Shown here: positions 1-6,012 of the stretch, in pieces
Layout: the number at the start of each line of letters is the position of its first letter
How positions within the stretch are numbered: position 1 is the first letter of the stretch
Origin: an uncultured bacterium
GTDB lineage: Bacteria; Patescibacteriota; Dojkabacteria; SC72
Assembly (NCBI GenBank): GCA_938015795.1
Contig: CALLXA010000051.1
Span: 1-8,219, forward strand
DNA length: 8,219 nt
Direction of reading: 5' to 3'
The notes under the pieces: model-generated
Seen by the model: only the letters and a program-made list of their open reading frames with translations
What the model was told of the DNA's origin: nothing
Database searches by the model: none
Translations under genes and position numbers: made by a program

Positions 1-946
1 TTAATGTTAGAGCTTTCTCTGCTTGTAGAGTATTTGTTTTAAGAGTATTTTTAAAATTTTTGATATTCTTATCTTCTTGATTCTTTCTAACTAAATTAAA
101 AATTCCGAGTGAAAATAGAAAACCAATAACAAAAACAATTGCTGTATATATTGTGAAATCAGTATTCTTTTTTAATATACCAACAGGATCTGAAAGAGAA
201 GATATTGAAAATACTATCTCTTCAGCTTTGTTTCTATTCTGTTGTTTGTTTACAGAAAGATCTGTATTAAATGTAATTATTTCAGATAAATTACTTGCAA
301 AACCATATTTACGAGTATATGCAGAAACATTAAAAAGAGTACTTTCGGAATTTTGTATATCAAAAGTTTTTGACCAGTTACCATCTTTATCTATTGTTAT
401 ATTTTCCGTGTAATTATCAACACCGGATGAAAGTAATATTATCAATTCTGAATTAGCCAATCCTGTTCCATTAATTATTATATTATTACCATTTATTTGT
501 GGAGCTTTTATAATTGGAGGTCTAGGGATTATGGTTAATTCTTTTTCTAAAACTTGGGTAGCACCCTCTTTATCAGTAAATTTAAATTTCAAAACATGCT
601 TCCCTATTCCTAAAGCTGGTAATGCATATGGACTTTTTATCTCTATGTATTTTGTACCGTCTATTTCTAACTGAACGCCATTTTTTTCAGTTGAAGGATC
701 TGTAAATGTTAGAATATGGCTAGGATTATCTGTTAAAAGAGGAATCTGAAGTAAGAGTTGATTTTCAAAATCACTTTCTCTTTCTTCCTCTTTCGCATCT
801 AGTTCAGATATTATCTTGTTGTCAATTTCTTGGCTTCCCAATATATCAGATACTTTTGTATCCTCAGCAAATACAAATGATGGTAAAGAAAAAAAGATTG
901 CGATTAAAAATATTCTAGAAACTATCTTGAATTTCATTTTTAACAT
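1..946 (-). CDS. Secreted, membrane-anchored Ig-like surface protein (3' end outside window)
   Basis: The frame is open from 946 to the left edge with no stop, so at least 315 residues are present and the C-terminus is missing. Two ATG codons are in frame, at 946 and 937; the first sits in an ACTGCCATG context. Counting from the ATG at 937, residues 4-24 form a signal peptide (FLIAIFFSLPSFVFA, likely cut before ED). Residues 35-62 are charged. Residues ~70-138 and ~140-224 look like two beta-rich modules. The second carries the bacterial Ig-like pattern INGTGLANSE...DKDGNWSKTFD. Residues 262-283 are a hydrophobic helix followed by a Lys/Asn-rich tail. The expected topology is extracellular Ig-like domains, one membrane span and a cytoplasmic tail. 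It starts 17 nt after the deformylase stop, so it is probably last or late in that operon. The ligand is unknown. The architecture call is firm; the function is not. Confidence 0.8.
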   Translation of the reverse strand, partial: MLKMKFKIVSRIFLIAIFFSLPSFVFAEDTKVSDILGSQEIDNKIISELDAKEEERESDFENQLLLQIPLLTDNPSHILTFTDPSTEKNGVQLEIDGTKYIEIKSPYALPALGIGKHVLKFKFTDKEGATQVLEKELTIIPRPPIIKAPQINGNNIIINGTGLANSELIILLSSGVDNYTENITIDKDGNWSKTFDIQNSESTLFNVSAYTRKYGFASNLSEIITFNTDLSVNKQQNRNKAEEIVFSISSLSDPVGILKKNTDFTIYTAIVFVIGFLFSLGIFNLVRKNQEDKNIKNFKNTLKTNTLQAEKALTL

Positions 947-966
947 GGCAGTTAAATTATTTACTA
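945..966 (-). promoter_or_regulatory. Start-site context TAGTAAAT-AATTTA-ACTGCCAT before the surface protein
   Basis: This is the second copy of the two-block context described for the protease start. The TAG is also the deformylase stop, so the first block overlaps the end of that gene. ACTGCCATG contains the ATG at 946. No Shine-Dalgarno sequence is present. Confidence 0.3.
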
Positions 967-1452
967 CTTTATTTTATCAATGAAAAGGATTCCGTCCAAG
1001 TGGTCATTTTCATGTTGTATTGTTATTGCATTTATATCAGTATACTTTTTTGTTTTCTTTTTACCTTCTCTATCCAAATACTTAATCTTTAAGGTTTTAT
1101 ATCTTTCAACAAAACCTTCTTTTTGGGGTACGCTTAAACAAGCCTCTTTTACTCCAATTTTGAGAAATGAAGTTATTTTTATTTCAGGATTTATGAAAAG
1201 TTCCCATTTCTCTGTATCGTAATCAAGAATGTAAAAAACTCTAATATTTTTTCCTACTTGAGGTGCTGCTATACCTCCTGCTGGATAGTTTCCGGATTCT
1301 TCACTGTGCATAGCGGTGTAGAGAAGATTATCTAAGAATTTTTGAAATTCTTTTGAATTAATTTCTTCAATGTCTACACTTTTACTAACCTTTCTAAGGA
1401 TTTCATTCTGCTTTTCATTTTCTATTGTATATATATCTAAACTTTTGGACAT
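964..1452 (-). CDS. def: Peptide deformylase
   Basis: Removes the N-formyl group from nascent proteins at the ribosome exit, using a metal ion. All three family motifs are present. Numbered from a TTG at 1491, they are GGIAAPQ at 72-78, EACLS at 116-120 (metal-ligand Cys118) and QHENDH at 159-164 (ligands His160 and His164, catalytic Glu161). Motif II has Ala where most family members have Gly (EGCLS). I prefer the ATG at 1452, which gives 162 residues beginning MSKSLDIYTIENEK. This matches the usual family N-terminus just before the conserved ILRKVSKSVD stretch. The longer TTG start at 1491 would add 13 residues and begin 6 nt after the regulator stop. Neither start has a Shine-Dalgarno sequence. 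The stop is TAG, the only one among the complete genes here. It is not next to fmt, its common neighbour elsewhere. Confidence 0.93.
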   Translation of the reverse strand: MSKSLDIYTIENEKQNEILRKVSKSVDIEEINSKEFQKFLDNLLYTAMHSEESGNYPAGGIAAPQVGKNIRVFYILDYDTEKWELFINPEIKITSFLKIGVKEACLSVPQKEGFVERYKTLKIKYLDREGKKKTKKYTDINAITIQHENDHLDGILFIDKIK

Positions 1453-1497
1453 ATCCAGTAGTATATCATAATTATAATGGTATATATTCAAATTGAG

Positions 1498-2232
1498 TTA
1501 ATAGGGATCATTTGTTTTACATATTTGACTATTTTCTATGTAATCAAGACTAATTCTGTATCCTTGTCTTGTTACAGTCTCTATTACTTGTTGAGTACCG
1601 TATTCTGAAAGTTTTTTTCTTATCCTGCTTATCATAGTGTCAACAGAACTGTATTCTATGTCTTTATTATAGTTTAGTACATTTGCAATTATATTTTCTC
1701 TAGATATTATACTTCCATTTGATTTTGTTAACATTATTAAAAGCTCATATTCTGTTTTGGTTAGTTTTACTATATTACCCTTTCTATAAAGTAATCTTTT
1801 TTTTATATCTATAGTGATATCTTTCATAAAGATATTCTGATTAAGTAACTTTTGTTTTAATAGCATATTTATTTGAATATTGAGTAATTCAAAACATATG
1901 GGTTTTCTATGGAAGAAATTTGCACCAAACTTATAACAATTGATTTCCTCTTGTATATCTACGTGATTTGTTGTTATTACACATGGCTTTTCATTACCTA
2001 TTTCTCTGATTTGTCTTAATATACTTATTCCGTCTATGGGAGGAATTTTTGTGTCAATTATCAATAAATCGTATTTATTGCTGAGAGATTTTTTGAGCCC
2101 AATTTCTCCATCATGGCATATATCAACATATTTGTTATGTTTTTGGAAATATTTTTGTATCAGAAGTGATAGCTCTCTATTATTTTCTATTAGTAAAATT
2201 TTCGATTGGTAATCCAAGCCATTCTTGTGCAT
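1498..2232 (-). CDS. OmpR/PhoB-family response regulator
   Basis: A 244-aa two-domain transcription regulator. The receiver domain (about residues 11-128) has the phospho-acceptor Asp60 in LLIIDTKIPPIDG, a Thr at 87/88 ending beta-4 and the conserved Lys110-Pro111. The winged-helix DNA-binding domain (about 135-230) shows LTKTEYELLIML, the recognition-helix region SSVDTMISRIRKKL and the wing IETVTRQGYRI. The acidic pocket, usually E-D-D, reads Glu16-Asn17-Asn18, so one Mg-binding carboxylate is missing and phosphorylation may be weak or unnecessary. No histidine kinase is present in the window, so it is an orphan here. It begins 29 nt after the pyrophosphatase stop. A TATAAT box lies 11 nt before its ATG, so it may have its own promoter as well as operon read-through. 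Its targets are unknown. A C-terminal tail of about 14 residues follows the wing. Confidence 0.92.
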   Translation of the reverse strand: MHKNGLDYQSKILLIENNRELSLLIQKYFQKHNKYVDICHDGEIGLKKSLSNKYDLLIIDTKIPPIDGISILRQIREIGNEKPCVITTNHVDIQEEINCYKFGANFFHRKPICFELLNIQINMLLKQKLLNQNIFMKDITIDIKKRLLYRKGNIVKLTKTEYELLIMLTKSNGSIISRENIIANVLNYNKDIEYSSVDTMISRIRKKLSEYGTQQVIETVTRQGYRISLDYIENSQICKTNDPY

Positions 2233-2236
2233 ATCT

Positions 2237-2250
2237 AGCTATTATTATAT
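2237..2250 (-). promoter_or_regulatory. Putative -10 promoter element close before the response regulator
   Basis: A perfect TATAAT lies at 2249-2244, preceded by TGAA, and only 11 nt separate it from the ATG at 2232. Usual start-site spacing would leave a leader of about 4-5 nt. No good -35 is seen at 16-18 bp. The 14-mer ATATAATAATAGCT here recurs exactly on the plus strand at 7983-7996. In such AT-rich DNA a chance TATAAT is possible. Confidence 0.4.
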
Positions 2251-2261
2251 TCACAAAAAAG

Positions 2262-3233
2262 TTACAAATTACTTACAGAAAGAAGATTGGCATTTTCAAT
2301 TAATGTTGGAAGTATTTGCTTCTTTCTGCTAAGGACACCTGGCAGATGTATTTTATAACTATCTTCCATAGATCTGTTAAAAATAGCTTCTATAGCTTGA
2401 GGATTTTCTCCTAGGCAAAGTAATATGCAATCATTTCTTAATAAATCTGTTAGCATAACAAATCGATAGTTGATTGGATTTTCTAAATTAATTTTTTTTA
2501 GTTCCATAAAAATATCTTCTGATATTTTCAATAGTTTTTGATTATCCATTGTTTCTACTTGGCTAATACTGATTGTTACTTTCCCTATTTGATATTCTTT
2601 ATAATCTTGTAATATTATTTCTCTAGGTTTAAGTTTATTCCAAGAATCTTTCTTGTTAAACAGATCTCTTGCAAATTCGCTTATGTCACCTATTCCTGAT
2701 ATTGTAGAAAGCTCTCCCGCTACTTCTTTATCTGTTTGGGTAGTTACTGGAGATCTCAATGCTAACGTATCATCAATTATTGCACCAAGTAGAAGACCAG
2801 CAATTTCTGGTTTTAAAAGTGATTTTTGTCTTAACAGTTTTTGTCCAACAAGTGTTGCTGTTGCTCCATATGGACGGATTGTTATTTTAGAAGGTTCTGC
2901 AGTTTCAAGTGTTAATTTATGATGATCAACCACTTCAACTATTTTTGCTTTCTCCCAACCATTCGGTCTTAGAGAAGGTTCTGTATGATCTACTAAGGCT
3001 ATTTTCATATTGCTAACATCTTCAACAAGTGGAGGTATTTGAAGATTAAATTTCTCAAAAAGCCATTTTGTAGGAGAATTTGGTTTACCACATCTAATTG
3101 CAATATAGTTAAAATCTCCTTGAGAGTGTCTGTATATTTGATATGCGTATGCAGATACTATTGAATCAACATCTGGATTTTTATGACCGACAATATATAT
3201 TGTTTCTCCGATGAGTATGTTGTTTTGGGGCAT
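2262..3233 (-). CDS. ppaC: Manganese-dependent inorganic pyrophosphatase (family II, DHH)
   Basis: Hydrolyses pyrophosphate to two phosphates in the cytoplasm, pulling nucleic acid and protein synthesis forward. The 323-aa length is normal for the family. The N-terminal DHH domain shows GHKNPDVDS at 16-24 (ligands His17, Asp21, Asp23), ALVDHTE at 79-85 (Asp82), VVDHH at 101-105 and IDDT at 153-156. The C-terminal DHHA2 domain ends with SRKKQILPTL at 302-311, the basic substrate-binding motif. All metal ligands I can place are intact. There are no CBS domains between the halves, so it is the plain, non-nucleotide-regulated form. The start at ATG 3233 is the only one upstream of the first motif; no Shine-Dalgarno precedes it. 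It lies 36 nt after the microprotein gene and 29 nt before the response regulator, consistent with one operon. Confidence 0.95.
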   Translation of the reverse strand: MPQNNILIGETIYIVGHKNPDVDSIVSAYAYQIYRHSQGDFNYIAIRCGKPNSPTKWLFEKFNLQIPPLVEDVSNMKIALVDHTEPSLRPNGWEKAKIVEVVDHHKLTLETAEPSKITIRPYGATATLVGQKLLRQKSLLKPEIAGLLLGAIIDDTLALRSPVTTQTDKEVAGELSTISGIGDISEFARDLFNKKDSWNKLKPREIILQDYKEYQIGKVTISISQVETMDNQKLLKISEDIFMELKKINLENPINYRFVMLTDLLRNDCILLCLGENPQAIEAIFNRSMEDSYKIHLPGVLSRKKQILPTLIENANLLSVSNL

Positions 3234-3269
3234 TTTTTTAGAAATGTAAATTAGCTAAAATATTGTAAT

Positions 3270-3395
3270 TTATTCTTCACCTTCTTCGTCATCATTTTCA
3301 ATATCTTCATTATTTGAAGGTATTACTTTGGATAGAATTATTAAAGAAATATATGTCAGTACAATTACGGATATTATGATTATGAAATTTCCCAT
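3270..3395 (-). CDS. 41-aa single-pass membrane microprotein with acidic tail
   Basis: A short frame runs from ATG 3395 to TAA 3270. Residues 3-26 (beginning NFIIIISVIVLTYISLIILS) form one hydrophobic helix. The last 13 residues, after SNN, are almost all Asp/Glu (EDIENDDEEGEE). Such a sharp split between helix and charged tail is unlikely in a random frame. It is the first gene of the minus-strand run, 36 nt before the pyrophosphatase, with a TATACT box 11 nt upstream. The function is not recognised; it could be a membrane-protein regulator or an anchor for a positively charged partner. Its brevity leaves real doubt about expression. Confidence 0.6.
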   Translation of the reverse strand: MGNFIIIISVIVLTYISLIILSKVIPSNNEDIENDDEEGEE

Positions 3396-3406
3396 GTATA
3401 TATTCT

Positions 3407-3412
3407 AGTATA
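3407..3412 (-). promoter_or_regulatory. Possible -10 box before the microprotein/pyrophosphatase operon
   Basis: TATACT (5 of 6 to TATAAT) ends 11 nt before ATG 3395, the same spacing as the box before the response regulator. No convincing -35 is present; that position falls against the edge of the 3435-3464 palindrome. The location after a terminator and before the first gene of a run makes a promoter here likely, but the exact box is uncertain. Confidence 0.3.
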
Positions 3413-3434
3413 TATTTAATAATGTTGGTATAGG

Positions 3435-3464
3435 TGAAAAGAGAGGTTTAAACCTCTCTTTTCA
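3435..3464 (-). terminator. Perfect 30-bp palindrome, rho-independent terminator (possibly bidirectional)
   Basis: The two 15-nt arms are exact reverse complements with centre between 3449 and 3450. The core is GAGAGGTTTAAACCTCTC, flanked by AAAA and TTTT on both strands. Folded as RNA it gives a GAGAGG/CCUCUC stem with a short A/U loop, followed by four U. It lies 23 nt after the stop of the DUF5667-like gene and 39 nt before the microprotein start, so it should end the protease operon and insulate the next one. Confidence 0.8.
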
Positions 3465-3487
3465 TTTAAGAAATTAAACAAACTTTT

Positions 3488-4090
3488 TTAATTTTTACCT
3501 TTGCTAGAAGTGTTGCCAGTTGATGAATTACTTGATCCTGAATTTCCAGAGGAATCACTTCCAGAAGTTGATTTGTCATTGCCACCAGAAGTATCGCTGT
3601 TCTGAGAATCCATATTCTTTAATGTTGTTTCTAGTTTTATTTGAGTATCTTCGCCCATGTTTTTAACTTCAGATTGAATCTGGTTCATGTATGTTTTTTG
3701 TTCTTGAACCTGATTCTCATATCTGTTTTGAACTTGTTCTAAAGCTTTCTCAAGGCCTTCTTGATTTTCTAAGTTTGAGATTCTTGTTTGTACTCTAGTA
3801 TTTTGTTTATCTAAAGCATCTATAGCTTTTGCAAGATTGTCATCTGTGGCTAATGTTTCATCTTCAGAGATAGTGGTTAATTCTTGTGCTCTTTCGTCTA
3901 ATATCATTTGTTCTAGCTCGGCTTTAGCAACAGGATCTAAAGTTATTAATCTTTGAATTGATTCTGCTAAAAGATCTACTGTATACAATGGATCAGCAGG
4001 AGTAGAAGCATCAGCAGGTTTTGCTATTAATACCCCACCTCCTACCAAAACGAGTAAGATTACTAGCCCTACGGTTAATGCTTTTTTCAT
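3488..4090 (-). CDS. Secreted DUF5667-like coiled-coil protein with Ser/Gly/Asn-rich tail
   Basis: A 200-aa protein. Residues 1-28 are a signal peptide or anchor: MKK, a hydrophobic core at 6-23, then the signal peptidase-like motif ADA at 26-28. Residues 33-70 (DPLYTVDLLAESIQRLITLDPVAKAELEQ...DERAQEL) match the pattern I know for DUF5667, a domain common in secreted proteins of CPR bacteria and Actinobacteria. Residues ~84-160 are helical and heptad-rich, so a coiled coil is likely. Residues 163-200 are a low-complexity tail of Ser, Gly, Asn and Thr ending SSKGKN, which could be an extended surface or cell-wall segment. The gene starts 17 nt after the protease stop, on the same strand, so the two are probably co-transcribed and act together outside the membrane. 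No enzyme motif is seen. The DUF assignment is from pattern memory. Confidence 0.82.
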   Translation of the reverse strand: MKKALTVGLVILLVLVGGGVLIAKPADASTPADPLYTVDLLAESIQRLITLDPVAKAELEQMILDERAQELTTISEDETLATDDNLAKAIDALDKQNTRVQTRISNLENQEGLEKALEQVQNRYENQVQEQKTYMNQIQSEVKNMGEDTQIKLETTLKNMDSQNSDTSGGNDKSTSGSDSSGNSGSSNSSTGNTSSKGKN

Positions 4091-4107
4091 TTTAAATATG
4101 TAAAAAT

Positions 4108-5895
4108 TTAATTAAAATTAAAAACTTCATTAATCCAATTAAAGATGGATGTAGAAGCTCCCAATACAGAACGATTGTTACCTCTCTTTATTATTGATTC
4201 GGTTTTCAGATATGTCATATCAATAATGAAGGATTCTGTAGATCTTTTGCCATCTAAGAAGTATGAAGTAAGTTTGACCCAATGTTGTGAATGATCAAGA
4301 GTAGTGCTATCAATTAGGTATTCATCGGTTTGTTTTGTTGTTTCGTAAACTTTTTTATTATCAATTGTAACAATGGTTTTTTCTAAACCAGAAACTTCTA
4401 ATATTGGACCTAAGGCAAACTTTATAGTTACATCTTCTTCTCCTTTGGGTACATACCTTTTGTTTTTACTTAATTCAGGTTCTAAAAGTTTAATAACTTG
4501 ATTCTCATATTTAACTTTTTCAACCTCTTTTGGAATACTTTCTTCTGGTTGTTCAATCATAGGAGGTTTTGTTTCCGTAGGTTCTTCAGGTGTAGGTGTT
4601 ACGATTTCTTCCTCTTGGAAAGTTTCAATTGCTGATACCAAATCAACTAGACCATAGCCAAAGATAATGTCTTGACCTTCTGTTCCAAGATCAACGGCAG
4701 TATCTTGCAATACTTTTCTTACTTCACTAGTACTACATTCTGTGCAGAGTGACATTATTGTTGCAGCAGCACCTACTACATGTGGAGTTGCCATACTAGT
4801 ACCACTTAAATATTTATAAGTACCACCAAGGAATGTTGAGTAGTTATATACACCTGGAGCTGCTAATTCTCCTCCTATGTTACTAAAACTGGCTAATTTA
4901 TTATTACTATCTGTTGCTACGACACAGATTACAGAACTGTAAGCTGCTGGATATGCACAAGGTGCACCTGATTCATTTCCTGCTGCAGCTACTATTAATA
5001 CGCCTTTATTTGTAGCATAGTTAACTGCAGTTTTTAGAGTATATGAATCTGTTGGTATGCCTAAGCTCAAGTTTATTATTCTTGCACCATTATTAGCAGC
5101 ATAGTAAATACCTTCTGCTACATCTGAGATATATCCGTATCCACTAGAGTTTAAAACCTTGACTGGCATTAGTTTGGCTGTATAACTAGCCCCTATTGTT
5201 CCTGCACTATTTTGAGTCGCAGCTACTATTCCTGCCACATGAGTACCGTGACCATTGTCGTCGTAAGCATTAGTATCTTCATTAACAAAATCGTAACCAG
5301 TTGTAATATTGGAAGCAAGATCTGCATGATCAGTTTGTATACCTGTATCTATAATCGCTATCTTTATACCAGTACCACTAGTTTTACTCCATATTTTATC
5401 TGCTCCTATCCTTTGTACACCCCAATCAACAGTATCTGCAAACATTTTAACAGGAATATCTGTTTCTACATTTTGAATTTCATCCCTTTTTTCTAACTCA
5501 TCTAAATTGGTATCTTCATTTACTGAGATTACATATATACCAGTATCTTTATTCTCCTCTACAAAGGAGATGTTGTATTCCTTCTCTAGAGTAGTTTTTT
5601 CAGAATCTGTTAAAGCTTTTGAAGTATTTATAACTTGTCTAGTCTCTTCAATCTCTAGAGTACCTTGTTTTGAAGTAGTTTCCTCTTTCGTTTCATAATC
5701 ATTTTGAATAACTTGTTCGGCTAAATCAGTTTGAGCATCTTTAGAGATATACCTGTTATGAGTATCTTCATTAATATCGTTTGTTAAGTTTGTGACATCT
5801 TTGGAGTAATTGTAAGCGAGGTAAGTAATGGAGGCAATTAGAGAAAGTATAACAAGTACAAGTGTACCTATTAGAAATTTGGATTTTTTATTTAT
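4108..5895 (-). CDS. Subtilisin-like serine protease (S8) with signal anchor and propeptide, non-canonical start
   Basis: The catalytic domain shows Asp183 (IAIIDTGIQTDH), His216 (NGHGTHVAGI), oxyanion Asn307 (AAAGNES) and Ser367 (GTSMATPHVVGA), so it should be active. The first ATG, at 5445, would begin only ~30 residues before the catalytic Asp. The frame continues open for 150 codons upstream to a TAA at 5907-5905. That stretch encodes NKKSKF plus a hydrophobic segment (residues 7-28), an acidic linker and an I9-like propeptide (~100-150, with GIYVISVNEDTNLDEL). It contains no ATG, GTG or TTG, so I place the start at ATA 5895 (595 aa). Cys pairs at 313/324 and 384/387 could form disulfides. 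After the protease comes a Pro/Glu/Thr-rich linker (~427-460), a beta-rich domain (~462-562) and a tail with SVLGASTS. It is first in an operon with the DUF5667-like gene and divergent from the ABC transporter. The substrate is unknown. Confidence 0.88.
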   Translation of the reverse strand: MNKKSKFLIGTLVLVILSLIASITYLAYNYSKDVTNLTNDINEDTHNRYISKDAQTDLAEQVIQNDYETKEETTSKQGTLEIEETRQVINTSKALTDSEKTTLEKEYNISFVEENKDTGIYVISVNEDTNLDELEKRDEIQNVETDIPVKMFADTVDWGVQRIGADKIWSKTSGTGIKIAIIDTGIQTDHADLASNITTGYDFVNEDTNAYDDNGHGTHVAGIVAATQNSAGTIGASYTAKLMPVKVLNSSGYGYISDVAEGIYYAANNGARIINLSLGIPTDSYTLKTAVNYATNKGVLIVAAAGNESGAPCAYPAAYSSVICVVATDSNNKLASFSNIGGELAAPGVYNYSTFLGGTYKYLSGTSMATPHVVGAAATIMSLCTECSTSEVRKVLQDTAVDLGTEGQDIIFGYGLVDLVSAIETFQEEEIVTPTPEEPTETKPPMIEQPEESIPKEVEKVKYENQVIKLLEPELSKNKRYVPKGEEDVTIKFALGPILEVSGLEKTIVTIDNKKVYETTKQTDEYLIDSTTLDHSQHWVKLTSYFLDGKRSTESFIIDMTYLKTESIIKRGNNRSVLGASTSIFNWINEVFNFN

Positions 5896-5910
5896 GGCAG
5901 TAATTTACTA
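5894..5910 (-). promoter_or_regulatory. Start-site context TAGTAAAT-T-ACTGCCAT shared with the surface protein gene
   Basis: TAGTAAAT (5910-5903) and ACTGCCAT (5901-5894) directly precede and overlap the proposed ATA start. The same two blocks occur at 966-959 and 952-945 before the Ig-like surface protein, there with a 6-nt spacer and an ATG. The A in the ATA lines up with the A of that ATG. Whether this is a translation signal, an operator or a shared ancestry is not known. Confidence 0.35.
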
Positions 5911-5933
5911 AATTAATATTTGTTCAATATTTA

Positions 5934-5961
5934 ATTATATTCAAATGGGAGAGTTTAGCAA
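5934..5961 (-). promoter_or_regulatory. Promoter of the protease operon
   Basis: On the minus strand, TTGCTA (5961-5956, 4 of 6 to TTGACA) is followed after 16 bp by a perfect TATAAT (5939-5934), preceded by TTGAA. The -10 ends 38 nt before the proposed ATA start at 5895, giving a leader of about 30 nt. Its position leaves little room for a coding start farther upstream, which supports initiation at or near 5895. Confidence 0.6.
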
Positions 5962-5975
5962 GTATTCGGATATAT

Positions 5976-6004
5976 TTGATATCTATATTTAGTTAATATA
6001 TGAT
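5976..6004 (+). promoter_or_regulatory. Promoter of the ABC transporter operon, probably leaderless
   Basis: TTGATA (5976-5981, 5 of 6) is separated by exactly 17 bp from TATGAT (5999-6004, 5 of 6). Only 8 nt lie between the -10 box and the GTG at 6013, so transcription should begin at or within a few bases of the start codon. A direct repeat ATATTTAGTT (5985-5994 and 6003-6012) lies between the boxes and at the start site and could be an operator. Confidence 0.6.
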
Positions 6005-6012
6005 ATTTAGTT

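Noticed and set aside
153..413. Plus-strand 86-codon frame
   Set aside because: Antisense to the Ig-like surface protein, whose frame has signal peptide, Ig-like pattern and membrane span.
1452..1491. TTG start at 1491 for the deformylase
   Set aside because: It adds 13 residues not expected at the family N-terminus, TTG is weak, and no ribosome site precedes it. ATG 1452 gives a normal-length enzyme. Not fully excluded, because 1491 is only 6 nt after the previous stop.
5212..5698. Plus-strand open frames of 63-94 codons opposite the protease
   Set aside because: They lie antisense to the catalytic domain and propeptide, have no ribosome site and no recognisable composition; they are shadows of the minus-strand gene.
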